Assembly (NCBI GenBank): GCA_964019055.1
Contig: OZ025218.1
Location: 10,176,486-10,240,485, forward strand
Source of the DNA: Anthopleura xanthogrammica
Lineage: Eukaryota > Cnidaria > Anthozoa > Actiniaria > Actiniidae
Reading direction: 5' to 3'
Length of the DNA: 64,000 bases
Shown here: positions 19,733 to 26,586 of the stretch, in pieces
Position numbering within the stretch: position 1 is the stretch's first letter
How the letters are laid out: each line of letters opens with the position of its first letter
Notes under the pieces: model-generated
Told to the model about the DNA's origin: nothing
Seen by the model: the letters and a program-made list of their open reading frames with translations, nothing else
Databases searched by the model: none
Program-made: the position numbers and the translations under genes

Positions 19733-20155
19733 ATGAAAGATAAAATGGCGGTGGCGATTGGAGCATTATTAAACGCTGCTGCGTTCATTGGGGGGAGTTA
19801 CTTGGCTAAGTCGTTATCAGCCGATGGTGGACTAGAGGAAAAGATTCGTCATGATAAGGCCTTGGAAGCGTATCAGAGGGGCCTGGGGGTGTGGGAAAAG
19901 AAAAGGGCAAAGTATAGGGATTACCTAGACGCACAATACGAGAATAAGAAGATGGCAGAAAAGAACCTGAAAGAAACAGATGACGCCCTTTTCCTCTATG
20001 CTAAGACTCATCAGGACCTTGCGTCCTTTGATAAGGAACAGAAACCTAAGTTCTCAGATTATTACAAACCAGGGAAGGAACAAAAGAAGTACGAGATGAT
20101 CTTCGTGGGTGGGGGAATGTTGGCTTTAATCTATGTTATTACTAGAGTAATATAA
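19733..20155 (+). CDS. Membrane protein with central coiled coil (140 aa), unknown
   Basis: N-terminal hydrophobic helix (MAVAIGALLNAAAFIGGSYL), a long charged helical middle, and a C-terminal hydrophobic tail (GGGMLALIYVITRVI) that closely resembles the tail of the next protein (GGILALIYAISRVK). The shared EQKKY-plus-tail module suggests exchange or duplication of a tail anchor. Confidence 0.6.
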   Translation: MKDKMAVAIGALLNAAAFIGGSYLAKSLSADGGLEEKIRHDKALEAYQRGLGVWEKKRAKYRDYLDAQYENKKMAEKNLKETDDALFLYAKTHQDLASFDKEQKPKFSDYYKPGKEQKKYEMIFVGGGMLALIYVITRVI

Positions 20156-20159
20156 GAGA

Positions 20160-20483
20160 ATGGAAGGAGGTGAAGAAAAGTTACATGTTACCATCAATGC
20201 TAATGAGAGAGAATGGTTATTGAGGGGTAAGAACATGAGCAAGGGGTCTCAGTACGAGAGACTTAAGAACTTCTTCATAAATAGGGCAATCAAGGTGACT
20301 GAAGAAGATCTAAATAGGTGCATGAGATTACCTAGTGAGGATGATGACTCATATATTGATAGGCTTCGTAATGGTGGTTTTGGAGGGGCTTACGAAGCAA
20401 ACGAGCAAAAGAAGTACATGAGGAAATTCTTGTGGATTGGGGGAATCTTGGCTTTAATATACGCTATTTCTAGAGTAAAATAA
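20160..20483 (+). CDS. Tail-anchored protein (107 aa), unknown
   Basis: Starts 4 bp after the previous stop. A soluble charged N-terminal part (ITINANEREWLL-like beta start, then helices) ends in a hydrophobic C-terminus FLWIGGILALIYAISRVK after EQKKYMRK. The tail is shared with the preceding gene. Function unknown. Confidence 0.6.
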   Translation: MEGGEEKLHVTINANEREWLLRGKNMSKGSQYERLKNFFINRAIKVTEEDLNRCMRLPSEDDDSYIDRLRNGGFGGAYEANEQKKYMRKFLWIGGILALIYAISRVK

Positions 20484-20486
20484 AAG

Positions 20487-21110
20487 ATGGCAGAAGGTAT
20501 AGAAGATGTAGACTTTGATCCATTAGGAGAAGATGGACGCGTCGACATCAATGATGATGACTTAGACCCCTTAATAGAGGATAGGGGCTCAGGGAAGAGT
20601 TGGTTGGAAAGGGCTAGGGGCTTCTTTTCGAGGAGAGGAAGGGACATGAGTGATCGAGAATTAGAGGGGTACGAGAGGTTAGAGAATGAGGGTGCTAGCG
20701 CATATCGTAGTAGGCTCAAACAGAAGATGGAAGAGTTCGAGATGAGTAACCTCAAGGAAAGGGAAGCTAGGGTGGGGTCTGCCGCAGGAGAGGTGAAGAA
20801 GCTGTATCCAGAATGGGATCCTAAGAAAAGAGTAGGTAAGTCTAAGACGGTACTAGTCGGAGAAGACGAATTTGGTAGGGTGGCGCTGAAGTTGGGAAAA
20901 AAGAACTCTAAGGCATACTTCTTAGACGAACCCGAGACTTTTCCCGATACGATGAAGGAAGCTTTGGGTAAGCGATGGGTTGAGGTCGTGGAAGGGAACG
21001 AGAGAATCATAGAACGAAACGAAGAAGAGATCGAGAGGTTGGAAGGGGAGAACGATCCTGATAGCATGGAACGAGTAGAAGAACTAGAGAGAGAGAGGGT
21101 GAACGACTAG
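20487..21110 (+). CDS. Acidic soluble protein (207 aa), unknown
   Basis: Starts 3 bp after the preceding stop, with GTAAAATAAAAG before the ATG. Acidic N-terminus with two DxDPL motifs (DVDFDPLGED, DDLDPLIED), then a strongly charged helical body and a C-terminal Glu/Arg-rich coiled coil (EEIERLEGEN...RVEELERER). No membrane segment. The repeated DPL acidic motifs could be docking peptides. Function unknown. Confidence 0.6.
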   Translation: MAEGIEDVDFDPLGEDGRVDINDDDLDPLIEDRGSGKSWLERARGFFSRRGRDMSDRELEGYERLENEGASAYRSRLKQKMEEFEMSNLKEREARVGSAAGEVKKLYPEWDPKKRVGKSKTVLVGEDEFGRVALKLGKKNSKAYFLDEPETFPDTMKEALGKRWVEVVEGNERIIERNEEEIERLEGENDPDSMERVEELERERVND

Positions 21111-21127
21111 AGAGAGAAAACGAAGCC

Positions 21128-21457
21128 ATGAAAGAAAACGTTCCTCTAAAAGAGCGCATCAAAGAGATCTTCAAAAAAGCAGGAGGAGTCACCGCGGCTT
21201 CTGTACTAGCAGCTACCCTCGTGGTAGTCGGGGTCATCCTTTCCAAACTCAAGGCAGGGTTATCCGCTATGGGGAAGGAGTTAAAGAATCTAGCTAAGAA
21301 GTTCGCGGCGCTGCTACCTGGGCTGATAGGCTCTATCGTTTCGTTCCTATTCAATATGGCGGGAAAGGTCTTGGGGTTTTTGGCTAATAATGCGTGGTTG
21401 TTGATCGTGGCCGTGGTCGTGTACGTGGTTGAAGAATATAAGAAGAAAAGGAAATAA
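21128..21457 (+). CDS. Small multi-helix membrane protein (109 aa), virion candidate
   Basis: A lysine-rich N-terminus is followed by three hydrophobic or amphipathic helices (TAASVLAATLVVVGVILSKL; LLPGLIGSIVSFLFNM; NAWLLIVAVVVYVVEEY) and a basic tail KKKRK. The composition resembles membrane-active minor virion proteins. I think the LLPGLIGSIVSFLF region recurs in other cnidarian Polintons (memory, not checked). Role inferred. Confidence 0.6.
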   Translation: MKENVPLKERIKEIFKKAGGVTAASVLAATLVVVGVILSKLKAGLSAMGKELKNLAKKFAALLPGLIGSIVSFLFNMAGKVLGFLANNAWLLIVAVVVYVVEEYKKKRK

Positions 21458-21487
21458 GGATATAAGAGATAAGGATAAAGGACATAA

Positions 21488-22162
21488 ATGACAAGATTTT
21501 TCGTGACATTAAGGAAGCCAGACGAGACATTTTGGTTGGAGTACCCCATAAGCAGGAAGACTAAGATGACGTTGTTGAGTTACATGTTTAAGAATGGACT
21601 CTATGATCTCATGGAAGAAGGACTCGTGTATGCTGCTAGTGGAAAGGTTAGCCTTAGGATTCCTCGGGGGAACACGGATACCCTCGCATCTTTCCTTGAT
21701 GGAGAACAAAGCTTTCCCTTGAAGGTGAAAGAAAATGATGAGAAGAAATGGGTTGTAAGTACCTCCAAGAAGGGCACGACCCTAAGTCCAAACTTAGCCT
21801 CTTTTTTGGGGGTACCTAAGGATCTACCTTGGGATGGAGAGAAAAGGAAAGCATTCCTGATAAATATTAAGGGATCCCCTACCGTTCTTTGTCTCCATTG
21901 TAGCCTCGTGAACTCCTTTCATACCCTAATCAACGAACAACGTGACTCGTTATCATACAAGACATTCGCTCCTTCCCAGATGCTTTCCACGATAGGCGCG
22001 GGGGCTCTTGGCGAGAACGTATCACATGTCTTCAACAATACCCCCACTACCCCCATTTTGGGAGAAAAGATCAGTAGTATCAGATTTTGGGTCACGGATG
22101 CTGATAATAAGGTCATCTCTGATGGAATATATCCAATGATGATTGCAGTAGAAATCACATAA
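21488..22162 (+). CDS. Candidate minor virion (spike/penton-like) protein (224 aa)
   Basis: Starts after GATAAGGATAAAGGACATAA. Soluble, beta-rich appearance. The C-terminal half has LCLHCSLVNSF, then GENVSHVFNNTP and RFWVTDADNKVI, a layout (cysteine-containing strand, short G-E turn, final paired strands with an acidic turn) that I associate with a recurring Polinton structural protein. A single jelly-roll penton is possible but not shown by sequence alone. Lies in the virion block after the small membrane proteins. Confidence 0.45.
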   Translation: MTRFFVTLRKPDETFWLEYPISRKTKMTLLSYMFKNGLYDLMEEGLVYAASGKVSLRIPRGNTDTLASFLDGEQSFPLKVKENDEKKWVVSTSKKGTTLSPNLASFLGVPKDLPWDGEKRKAFLINIKGSPTVLCLHCSLVNSFHTLINEQRDSLSYKTFAPSQMLSTIGAGALGENVSHVFNNTPTTPILGEKISSIRFWVTDADNKVISDGIYPMMIAVEIT

Positions 22163-22187
22163 GAATAGTAACGTATTATAGAAAAGA

Positions 22188-22838
22188 ATGGTGGATAACG
22201 ATATTAAAAGAACAACAGGACTGCTGGATAACGATATTAAAAGAACAACAGGACTCTATCCAACAGCTCCAGAATTCACTGATGGCGAGGATTTTAGACT
22301 ACATAAGGTAGATTCTGTACTCATGAAGTTAGAAAGTGAGCGCGATCGATACGAAAAAGTGCGAAAGAAATATTCGCGATGGAGGTTGTTTTTCCATACT
22401 TTCTCAATGACCTCGGGAAGTCTTTCTGTCTTGTTTACGATGGGAGGCATTGGTACGTCACTTACGGGCCCTGGATTGGCAATAGGAATACCACTGTCTG
22501 CCGTGGGGGGTTTTATGGGGGTTGTTTCTGCTTTGTGCGGAATGACTGTTAAGAAGCTCACTGTGAAAGTAAGTAAGCACGAGAAGACGGTTCAACTCAT
22601 TCGTTCTAAGCTTAATAGTATTAACGATATTGTCTCGAAAGCTTTGAAGGATAACAGGATTAGTGAGGAAGAATTTTTACTTATTCTTGGTGAAATGCGG
22701 AAGTACGAGCAACTTAGGGGAGAGATTAGGATGAAGAAGAACGAAGAATTCTTGCAAAAAAAAGTTTACGACATCGAGGGTTTAAGGAAGGAGGTAAAAG
22801 AGGAATTTATTCAACAACTCACACAACCAAGGAAGTAG
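22188..22838 (+). CDS. Conserved Polinton membrane/coiled-coil protein (216 aa)
   Basis: The first 23 residues hold a tandem 11-aa duplication (DNDIKRTTGL twice). A charged helix is followed by two hydrophobic segments forming a hairpin (SGSLSVLFTMGGIGTSLTG; GLAIGIPLSAVGGFMGVVSA) and a long helical C-terminal half with SKHEKTVQLIRSKLNSIN and an EF-hand-like DNRISEEEF stretch. I recall similar proteins in cnidarian repeat elements; function unknown. Probably a virion-associated membrane protein. Confidence 0.65.
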   Translation: MVDNDIKRTTGLLDNDIKRTTGLYPTAPEFTDGEDFRLHKVDSVLMKLESERDRYEKVRKKYSRWRLFFHTFSMTSGSLSVLFTMGGIGTSLTGPGLAIGIPLSAVGGFMGVVSALCGMTVKKLTVKVSKHEKTVQLIRSKLNSINDIVSKALKDNRISEEEFLLILGEMRKYEQLRGEIRMKKNEEFLQKKVYDIEGLRKEVKEEFIQQLTQPRK

Positions 22839-22980
22839 CGTTACGAGTAGGGGGTTTTGAGTATAGGACTCATCAGGAGATGGGGGAGTTCCTCCCCCAT
22901 ACCCCTCGTGAAATGGTTGAGTTCCCCCGATAGAATAGAGGTTTAATGGGGAAAGAAATACATCATATAAAAGAAGAAAG
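22839..22980. terminator. Spacer with hairpin (22880-22900) and promoter box
   Basis: Arms ATGGGGGAG and CTCCCCCAT around a TTC loop form a perfect 9-bp stem, a variant of the element's hairpin in opposite orientation. CATATAAAAGAAGAAAG directly precedes the next ATG (22981). Confidence 0.5.
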
Positions 22981-24393
22981 ATGTTTGATGCATTTGGTAA
23001 CTACATGGGAAGTGATTACTCAACCTCCCCCCATCGCCCAACGCCTCCTAAATACCTCCCTAAGCCTAAGCCTAAGCCAAAGCCTAAGCCAAAGCCAAAG
23101 CCTAAGCCTAAGTCAAAGCCAAAGATCAAAAGACCAAAGCCCAACTTTCCCAAAAACCTCACGAGAACTGAAGAGTCATACCCCTTTTACGACAACAAAC
23201 CTGAGGGAGGCTTTTCCGATCTAGTAACCAATCTTTTGATCCAAGTTACTCCAGAAGCATCCTTCAAAACAACACTTAGGAACATCTTTCTGGGAACAAC
23301 TATAACACACACTTCACACGAAGAAAGTAGTGCTTGGCTAGCGGGTCCTAACATGAAGTACTGGCCCCAACAGCTAAACTTTGCTGTTTGGGCTGCTACT
23401 AAGGGGTGTGGTGTTGGACTTGATATGATGAAGAACATTCCGTTTTTCCGATTCCACGTGGCTTTTACAGTGCGCAGATTGCTGTATGAGTTGGGGTGTC
23501 CGCTTCCTAAAGATCCTACGTTTAATAGGATGGACAATCACTACGATGAGATAGCGTGGGAGCGATTGAAGAATGAGTTCGGGTTAGTGAATCCAGACTT
23601 TAGGAATAAGGAGGGGGCAGCTCGTGGTCTTGGAGAAACCTACTCCTACTATCCTAGTGGTCCATATATTCAGTGGAAGGGAATGGGATATCCTTCTAAC
23701 AATAAGTTTAGTGATAATGGGGGTTCGGGACCCAAAGGGAACCTCATTTACTTCATACGAAGCTTGGAGAAAAAACCATGGAGGCCGTTTTTCGCTGAGA
23801 AGGGGCTTGGCTTAAAGAGCTTGATTAGGATTAATCGTAGTATCGAAGCCTTCGTGTATTGCGTTCTTGGCGCTCAAGTCAATACGCGCACTCGTATTTA
23901 TGACAAGGAGAATAGTGGTGGTGCCCAGGAAACACAAAAGGTTTTTATCGTCCTTTTCGAGAGCAGCATCCTCGTAAAGAGTATTACTGTTGGTGTTCAA
24001 GACTTTCAGAAAGCCGTAAATGATACGAATGTGGTGTTGGATTACGCGTTAGCTTTGGGTTGTTGGTTGATGCCAAGTAGGCTTATCATAAACGAGAATC
24101 CCGTGAAGGGGTACGATGATAAGCTTAGGAAAGTACGTCCTTGGATGAAGTTTGGGGTAAATGAGGTTAATAAGAAGACTGAGAGCGAGCACGAAGAGGA
24201 GAAAAAGAAGGAGAAGGATCGTGAGAAAAAGAAGAACACCCCCCAGCAAGCGACTGGCAAGCCTGGGAAGACCAGTAACGATGTTAAGAGTCCTAAGAGG
24301 AATCTTAAGCCTACTGGCGATAGTTCGCATGAAGTGAACTTAGCGGTAATTGCCGTCGTATCGGTGGGAGTTGGATGGATGTTGTTTAGGTAG
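22981..24393 (+). CDS. Large Polinton protein (470 aa) with Pro-Lys repeat and C-terminal membrane anchor
   Basis: An N-terminal low-complexity tract of about 16 Pro-Lys dipeptides (23050-23140), a central globular domain (LNFAVWAATKGCGV; FFRFHVAFTVRRLLYELG; RINRSIEAFVYCVLGAQVN; CWLMPSRLIINENPVKGYDD), then a Lys/Glu-rich linker and one C-terminal hydrophobic helix (AVIAVVSVGVGWMLF). No enzyme motif. I believe the central domain recurs widely in cnidarian Polintons (memory). Its stop overlaps the 3' end of the opposing gene by 8 bp. Probably structural. Confidence 0.65.
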   Translation: MFDAFGNYMGSDYSTSPHRPTPPKYLPKPKPKPKPKPKPKPKPKSKPKIKRPKPNFPKNLTRTEESYPFYDNKPEGGFSDLVTNLLIQVTPEASFKTTLRNIFLGTTITHTSHEESSAWLAGPNMKYWPQQLNFAVWAATKGCGVGLDMMKNIPFFRFHVAFTVRRLLYELGCPLPKDPTFNRMDNHYDEIAWERLKNEFGLVNPDFRNKEGAARGLGETYSYYPSGPYIQWKGMGYPSNNKFSDNGGSGPKGNLIYFIRSLEKKPWRPFFAEKGLGLKSLIRINRSIEAFVYCVLGAQVNTRTRIYDKENSGGAQETQKVFIVLFESSILVKSITVGVQDFQKAVNDTNVVLDYALALGCWLMPSRLIINENPVKGYDDKLRKVRPWMKFGVNEVNKKTESEHEEEKKKEKDREKKKNTPQQATGKPGKTSNDVKSPKRNLKPTGDSSHEVNLAVIAVVSVGVGWMLFR

Positions 24394-25162
24394 AGGGATA
24401 TTCTTCATCTGAATCTGACTCCTCTATTTCTGGAATTGGCTTTAGTAGTCTCTCGTACTCCTTAGGATCTTTGATGTTTACTTCCCATACTCTTATGACT
24501 AAGGTTACTTTACCTGAAGATCCTACGTAAATGTTACTGATGTGTAACGCGGCGTCTACCTCCATTTTCTTACCAATAAGTTCTTCTGGATCTATTCTTT
24601 TTCCGGACGCGTCGTAAAATCTTCCTCCTAACCTACCCGTAGCCCTATTTGTTGGTATTTTTGGGTATAATGTGGGTCCTTTTCCCCCTACTTTTTCTAA
24701 CCTAACGTTCCCATCTTCTCCTGTTACCCCTTCTAGTTTCCAGTATAAGGGATTTAGTCCGCCCTTGATCTTTTTTAGGTCCGATTTAGTTAGTTCTATT
24801 AGTCCAAGTTCTTCCTTGTAGTGTAGTACGGCTTCGATGCACATATCTACGACCTTGTTGAAGGATCTTATCCACTTTTTCTGGTCTTCGGTTGGTCCTT
24901 CGCGATCCCATATGCATAGTGGTAGGCTATAGTCCTTCCTTGATCCCTCGAATAAACTTTCCGAAGGACCGAACGAGAACACCCACCCAGATGGTACTAT
25001 TAGCTTTCCTTGTGTTTCCTTGTCGTCGTACTTTGTGTTTATCTCGATTATCTTGTACTTTATCTTCTTTCCTAACACTTCTTTTCGTATTGGCTTAGAG
25101 AATCGTAGGTTACTTGCATCATAATCTATCATACTTGTTAGCCTTGGTCTTGTTAGTGACAT
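24386..25162 (-). CDS. Candidate single-stranded DNA-binding protein (258 aa)
   Basis: Soluble, with a C-terminal domain GRFYDASGKRIDPEELIGK followed by AALHISNIYVGSSGKVTLVI and an acidic tail (EIEESDSDEEY). The order (small-residue turn, DPEEL, GK, I-x-x-IYVG, beta strands, acidic C-terminus) resembles ssDNA-binding proteins of large DNA viruses (poxvirus I3 / asfarvirus CP312R / DUF5871-type). Acidic tails are typical of SSBs. This is a remote-similarity judgement by eye. A role in protein-primed strand-displacement replication would fit. The start is preceded by CATAAAGAGAAC. Convergent with the 470-aa gene. Confidence 0.5.
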   Translation of the reverse strand: MSLTRPRLTSMIDYDASNLRFSKPIRKEVLGKKIKYKIIEINTKYDDKETQGKLIVPSGWVFSFGPSESLFEGSRKDYSLPLCIWDREGPTEDQKKWIRSFNKVVDMCIEAVLHYKEELGLIELTKSDLKKIKGGLNPLYWKLEGVTGEDGNVRLEKVGGKGPTLYPKIPTNRATGRLGGRFYDASGKRIDPEELIGKKMEVDAALHISNIYVGSSGKVTLVIRVWEVNIKDPKEYERLLKPIPEIEESDSDEEYPST

Positions 25163-25248
25163 TTTTCCTTTCTTCTCTTGTTCTCTTTATGATAGACTAG
25201 ATATTCTTAAGCGTATTAGATGTCAAAGTCCTTCTTTGATATCTTACG

Positions 25249-25782
25249 TTACTTAGCCCTTAATAACACGCACCCCTCGGGTAACTCCTCTTCTTTGAAG
25301 TAAGCGAACGCATATTTTTGACCATCGATCTTTGACTTTCCGGTCTTTGCAGAAGGTTTTCCCTCACAACAGGCGATTATGACGCCAGGGTTTATTCCTA
25401 AGCGCTTACCTGTTGCGTACATGCTCCGAAAGTAGCTCTTTTCTTCGGTAAGTAGGTTCGTGGATACGACGCATTTCCTGTTCTCCCAGTTGTTCTTTAA
25501 GAAGGAATGGTCTTTTTTCTTTGGTGGGAGGGGTGAGGGAGATTCTTTTTCCGGAGAGGTCTTGATCACTTGGGGATAATTTCGTGATGGTGGCGTTGGA
25601 AGTTCTTCTTTTAGAGGAGAAGTTTCGATCACTTGGGGCGATGTGCTCATGGAATTGCGGAACGCTCTCATGACCTGTTCGAGTGCTTTTTCAGTGATGC
25701 GGATCTCTTCTTCCTCCGTGACTTCTCTCTGACGACCTTTCTTATTCTTTTTTCGCATTTTTTTTTTGTTATGTATTTGCAT
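25249..25782 (-). CDS. Small DNA-binding candidate (177 aa), basic N-terminus plus NUMOD/HTH-like C-terminus
   Basis: Start at 25782 (MQIHNKKKMR) preferred over one 31 codons upstream because TTTAATAAAG lies directly before it and the upstream part runs into the TIR purine tract. Very basic N-terminus, a Pro/Ser-rich linker with two PQVI(E/K)TSP repeats, then a C-terminal domain with YFRSMYATGKRLGINPGVII, CCEGKPSAKT and YAFAYF. This pattern (helix, LGIN-turn-helix, C-x-GK, aromatic strand) resembles NUMOD1-type DNA-binding modules. Function inferred; could be a regulator or nuclease-associated domain without its catalytic part. Confidence 0.5.
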   Translation of the reverse strand: MQIHNKKKMRKKNKKGRQREVTEEEEIRITEKALEQVMRAFRNSMSTSPQVIETSPLKEELPTPPSRNYPQVIKTSPEKESPSPLPPKKKDHSFLKNNWENRKCVVSTNLLTEEKSYFRSMYATGKRLGINPGVIIACCEGKPSAKTGKSKIDGQKYAFAYFKEEELPEGCVLLRAK

Positions 25783-25817
25783 CTTTATTAAAGCACTTTT
25801 ATTTAGTTTCTTTTCTT

Positions 25818-26581
25818 TTCTTCTTTTCTTTTCTTTGTGGGGGAGTTCCTTCGTGGGGGAGTTCCTCCCCCACACCCCTTCCTTCCCCCTCCCCCAAAAT
25901 AGCTCACACCTTCCCTCATTTCTTGCGCGTGTAGGGTTCAGATCTAGTCCAGACTAGCCCCCTCTGAAAAAGTGTTCTTTCACTTAAAGTCTTACTCTGA
26001 CTCAGATGTGATCCCTAGAGTTCAGAGAAACTCAGAGTGGGAGCCCTTTGAGCGCATCCTGGGGAAAAGGAGGAGAATTACTCTGACTCAGGCGCGATCT
26101 TTGGACTTCGGGGAAGGCGTGAGTGATCGTGTTGGGGGATTAGGGGGTTGGTCGTGTTGTTGGAGGGAGGGGGAAGGCGAGAGTGATCGTGTTGGGGGAT
26201 TACTCTGGTTTAGGCGTGATGTTGGAGGGAGAGGGAAGGGTGAGGGGGAAATGTGCGGCGAGGCCGTGCCTGTGTATGGGAGGGAGGGGGAAGGACGTGA
26301 GGGTATTTGCGGCGAGGCCGTGCCTGTGCGTTGGAGGGAGGGGGAAGGATGTGGGGGAATGTGGGGGAAGGGGGAAGGACGTGAGGGTATTTGCGGCGAG
26401 GCCTGGTCTGTGTATTTGCGGCGAGGGGGAAGGACGTGGGGGTATTTGCGGCGAGGCCGTGTCTGTGTATTTGCGGCGAGGCCTGGTCTGTGTAAAAACT
26501 GTTAGGCGTGATTTTTGGAGATGTGTTCTTTTCACTGGGAAGAGTGGGCCGAAATCCTAGAATCGGCCTATATATACTACT
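25818..26581. repeat. Polinton right terminal inverted repeat
   Basis: Inverted counterpart of the left TIR. It differs mainly in copy number of the internal GGCGAGGCC / GGGGGAAGGACGTG motifs and the CGTGAGTGATCGTGTTGGGG block. Confidence 0.9.
25853..25873. terminator. Hairpin, 9-bp stem, right TIR
   Basis: Arms GTGGGGGAG and CTCCCCCAC around a TTC loop. Inverted counterpart of the left hairpin at 10497-10517. A half copy precedes it at 25837-25850. Confidence 0.5.
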
Positions 26582-26586
26582 CATTT
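26582..26586. repeat. Target site duplication, right copy (CATTT)
   Basis: Matches 9778-9782 exactly, with nothing between it and the ACTACT terminus. Confidence 0.8.

Larger units (their letters stand above)
9783..26581. mobile_element. Complete Maverick/Polinton element, 16.8 kb
   Basis: Bounded by long TIRs that begin AGTAGTATATATAGGCCG on both strands and flanked by a 5-bp direct repeat CATTT (9778-9782 and 26582-26586). The 5'-AG...CT-3'-type ends, long TIRs, short target duplication and gene set (protein-primed PolB, retroviral-type integrase, packaging ATPase, capsid candidate) define the Polinton class of self-synthesising, virus-like transposons. About 17 genes are tightly packed, and every recognisable frame is uninterrupted. 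Left-to-right order: small basic protein, PolB, integrase (minus), capsid candidate, ATPase, two paralogues, membrane/virion block, then two minus-strand genes. No protease gene was found. Confidence 0.95.
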
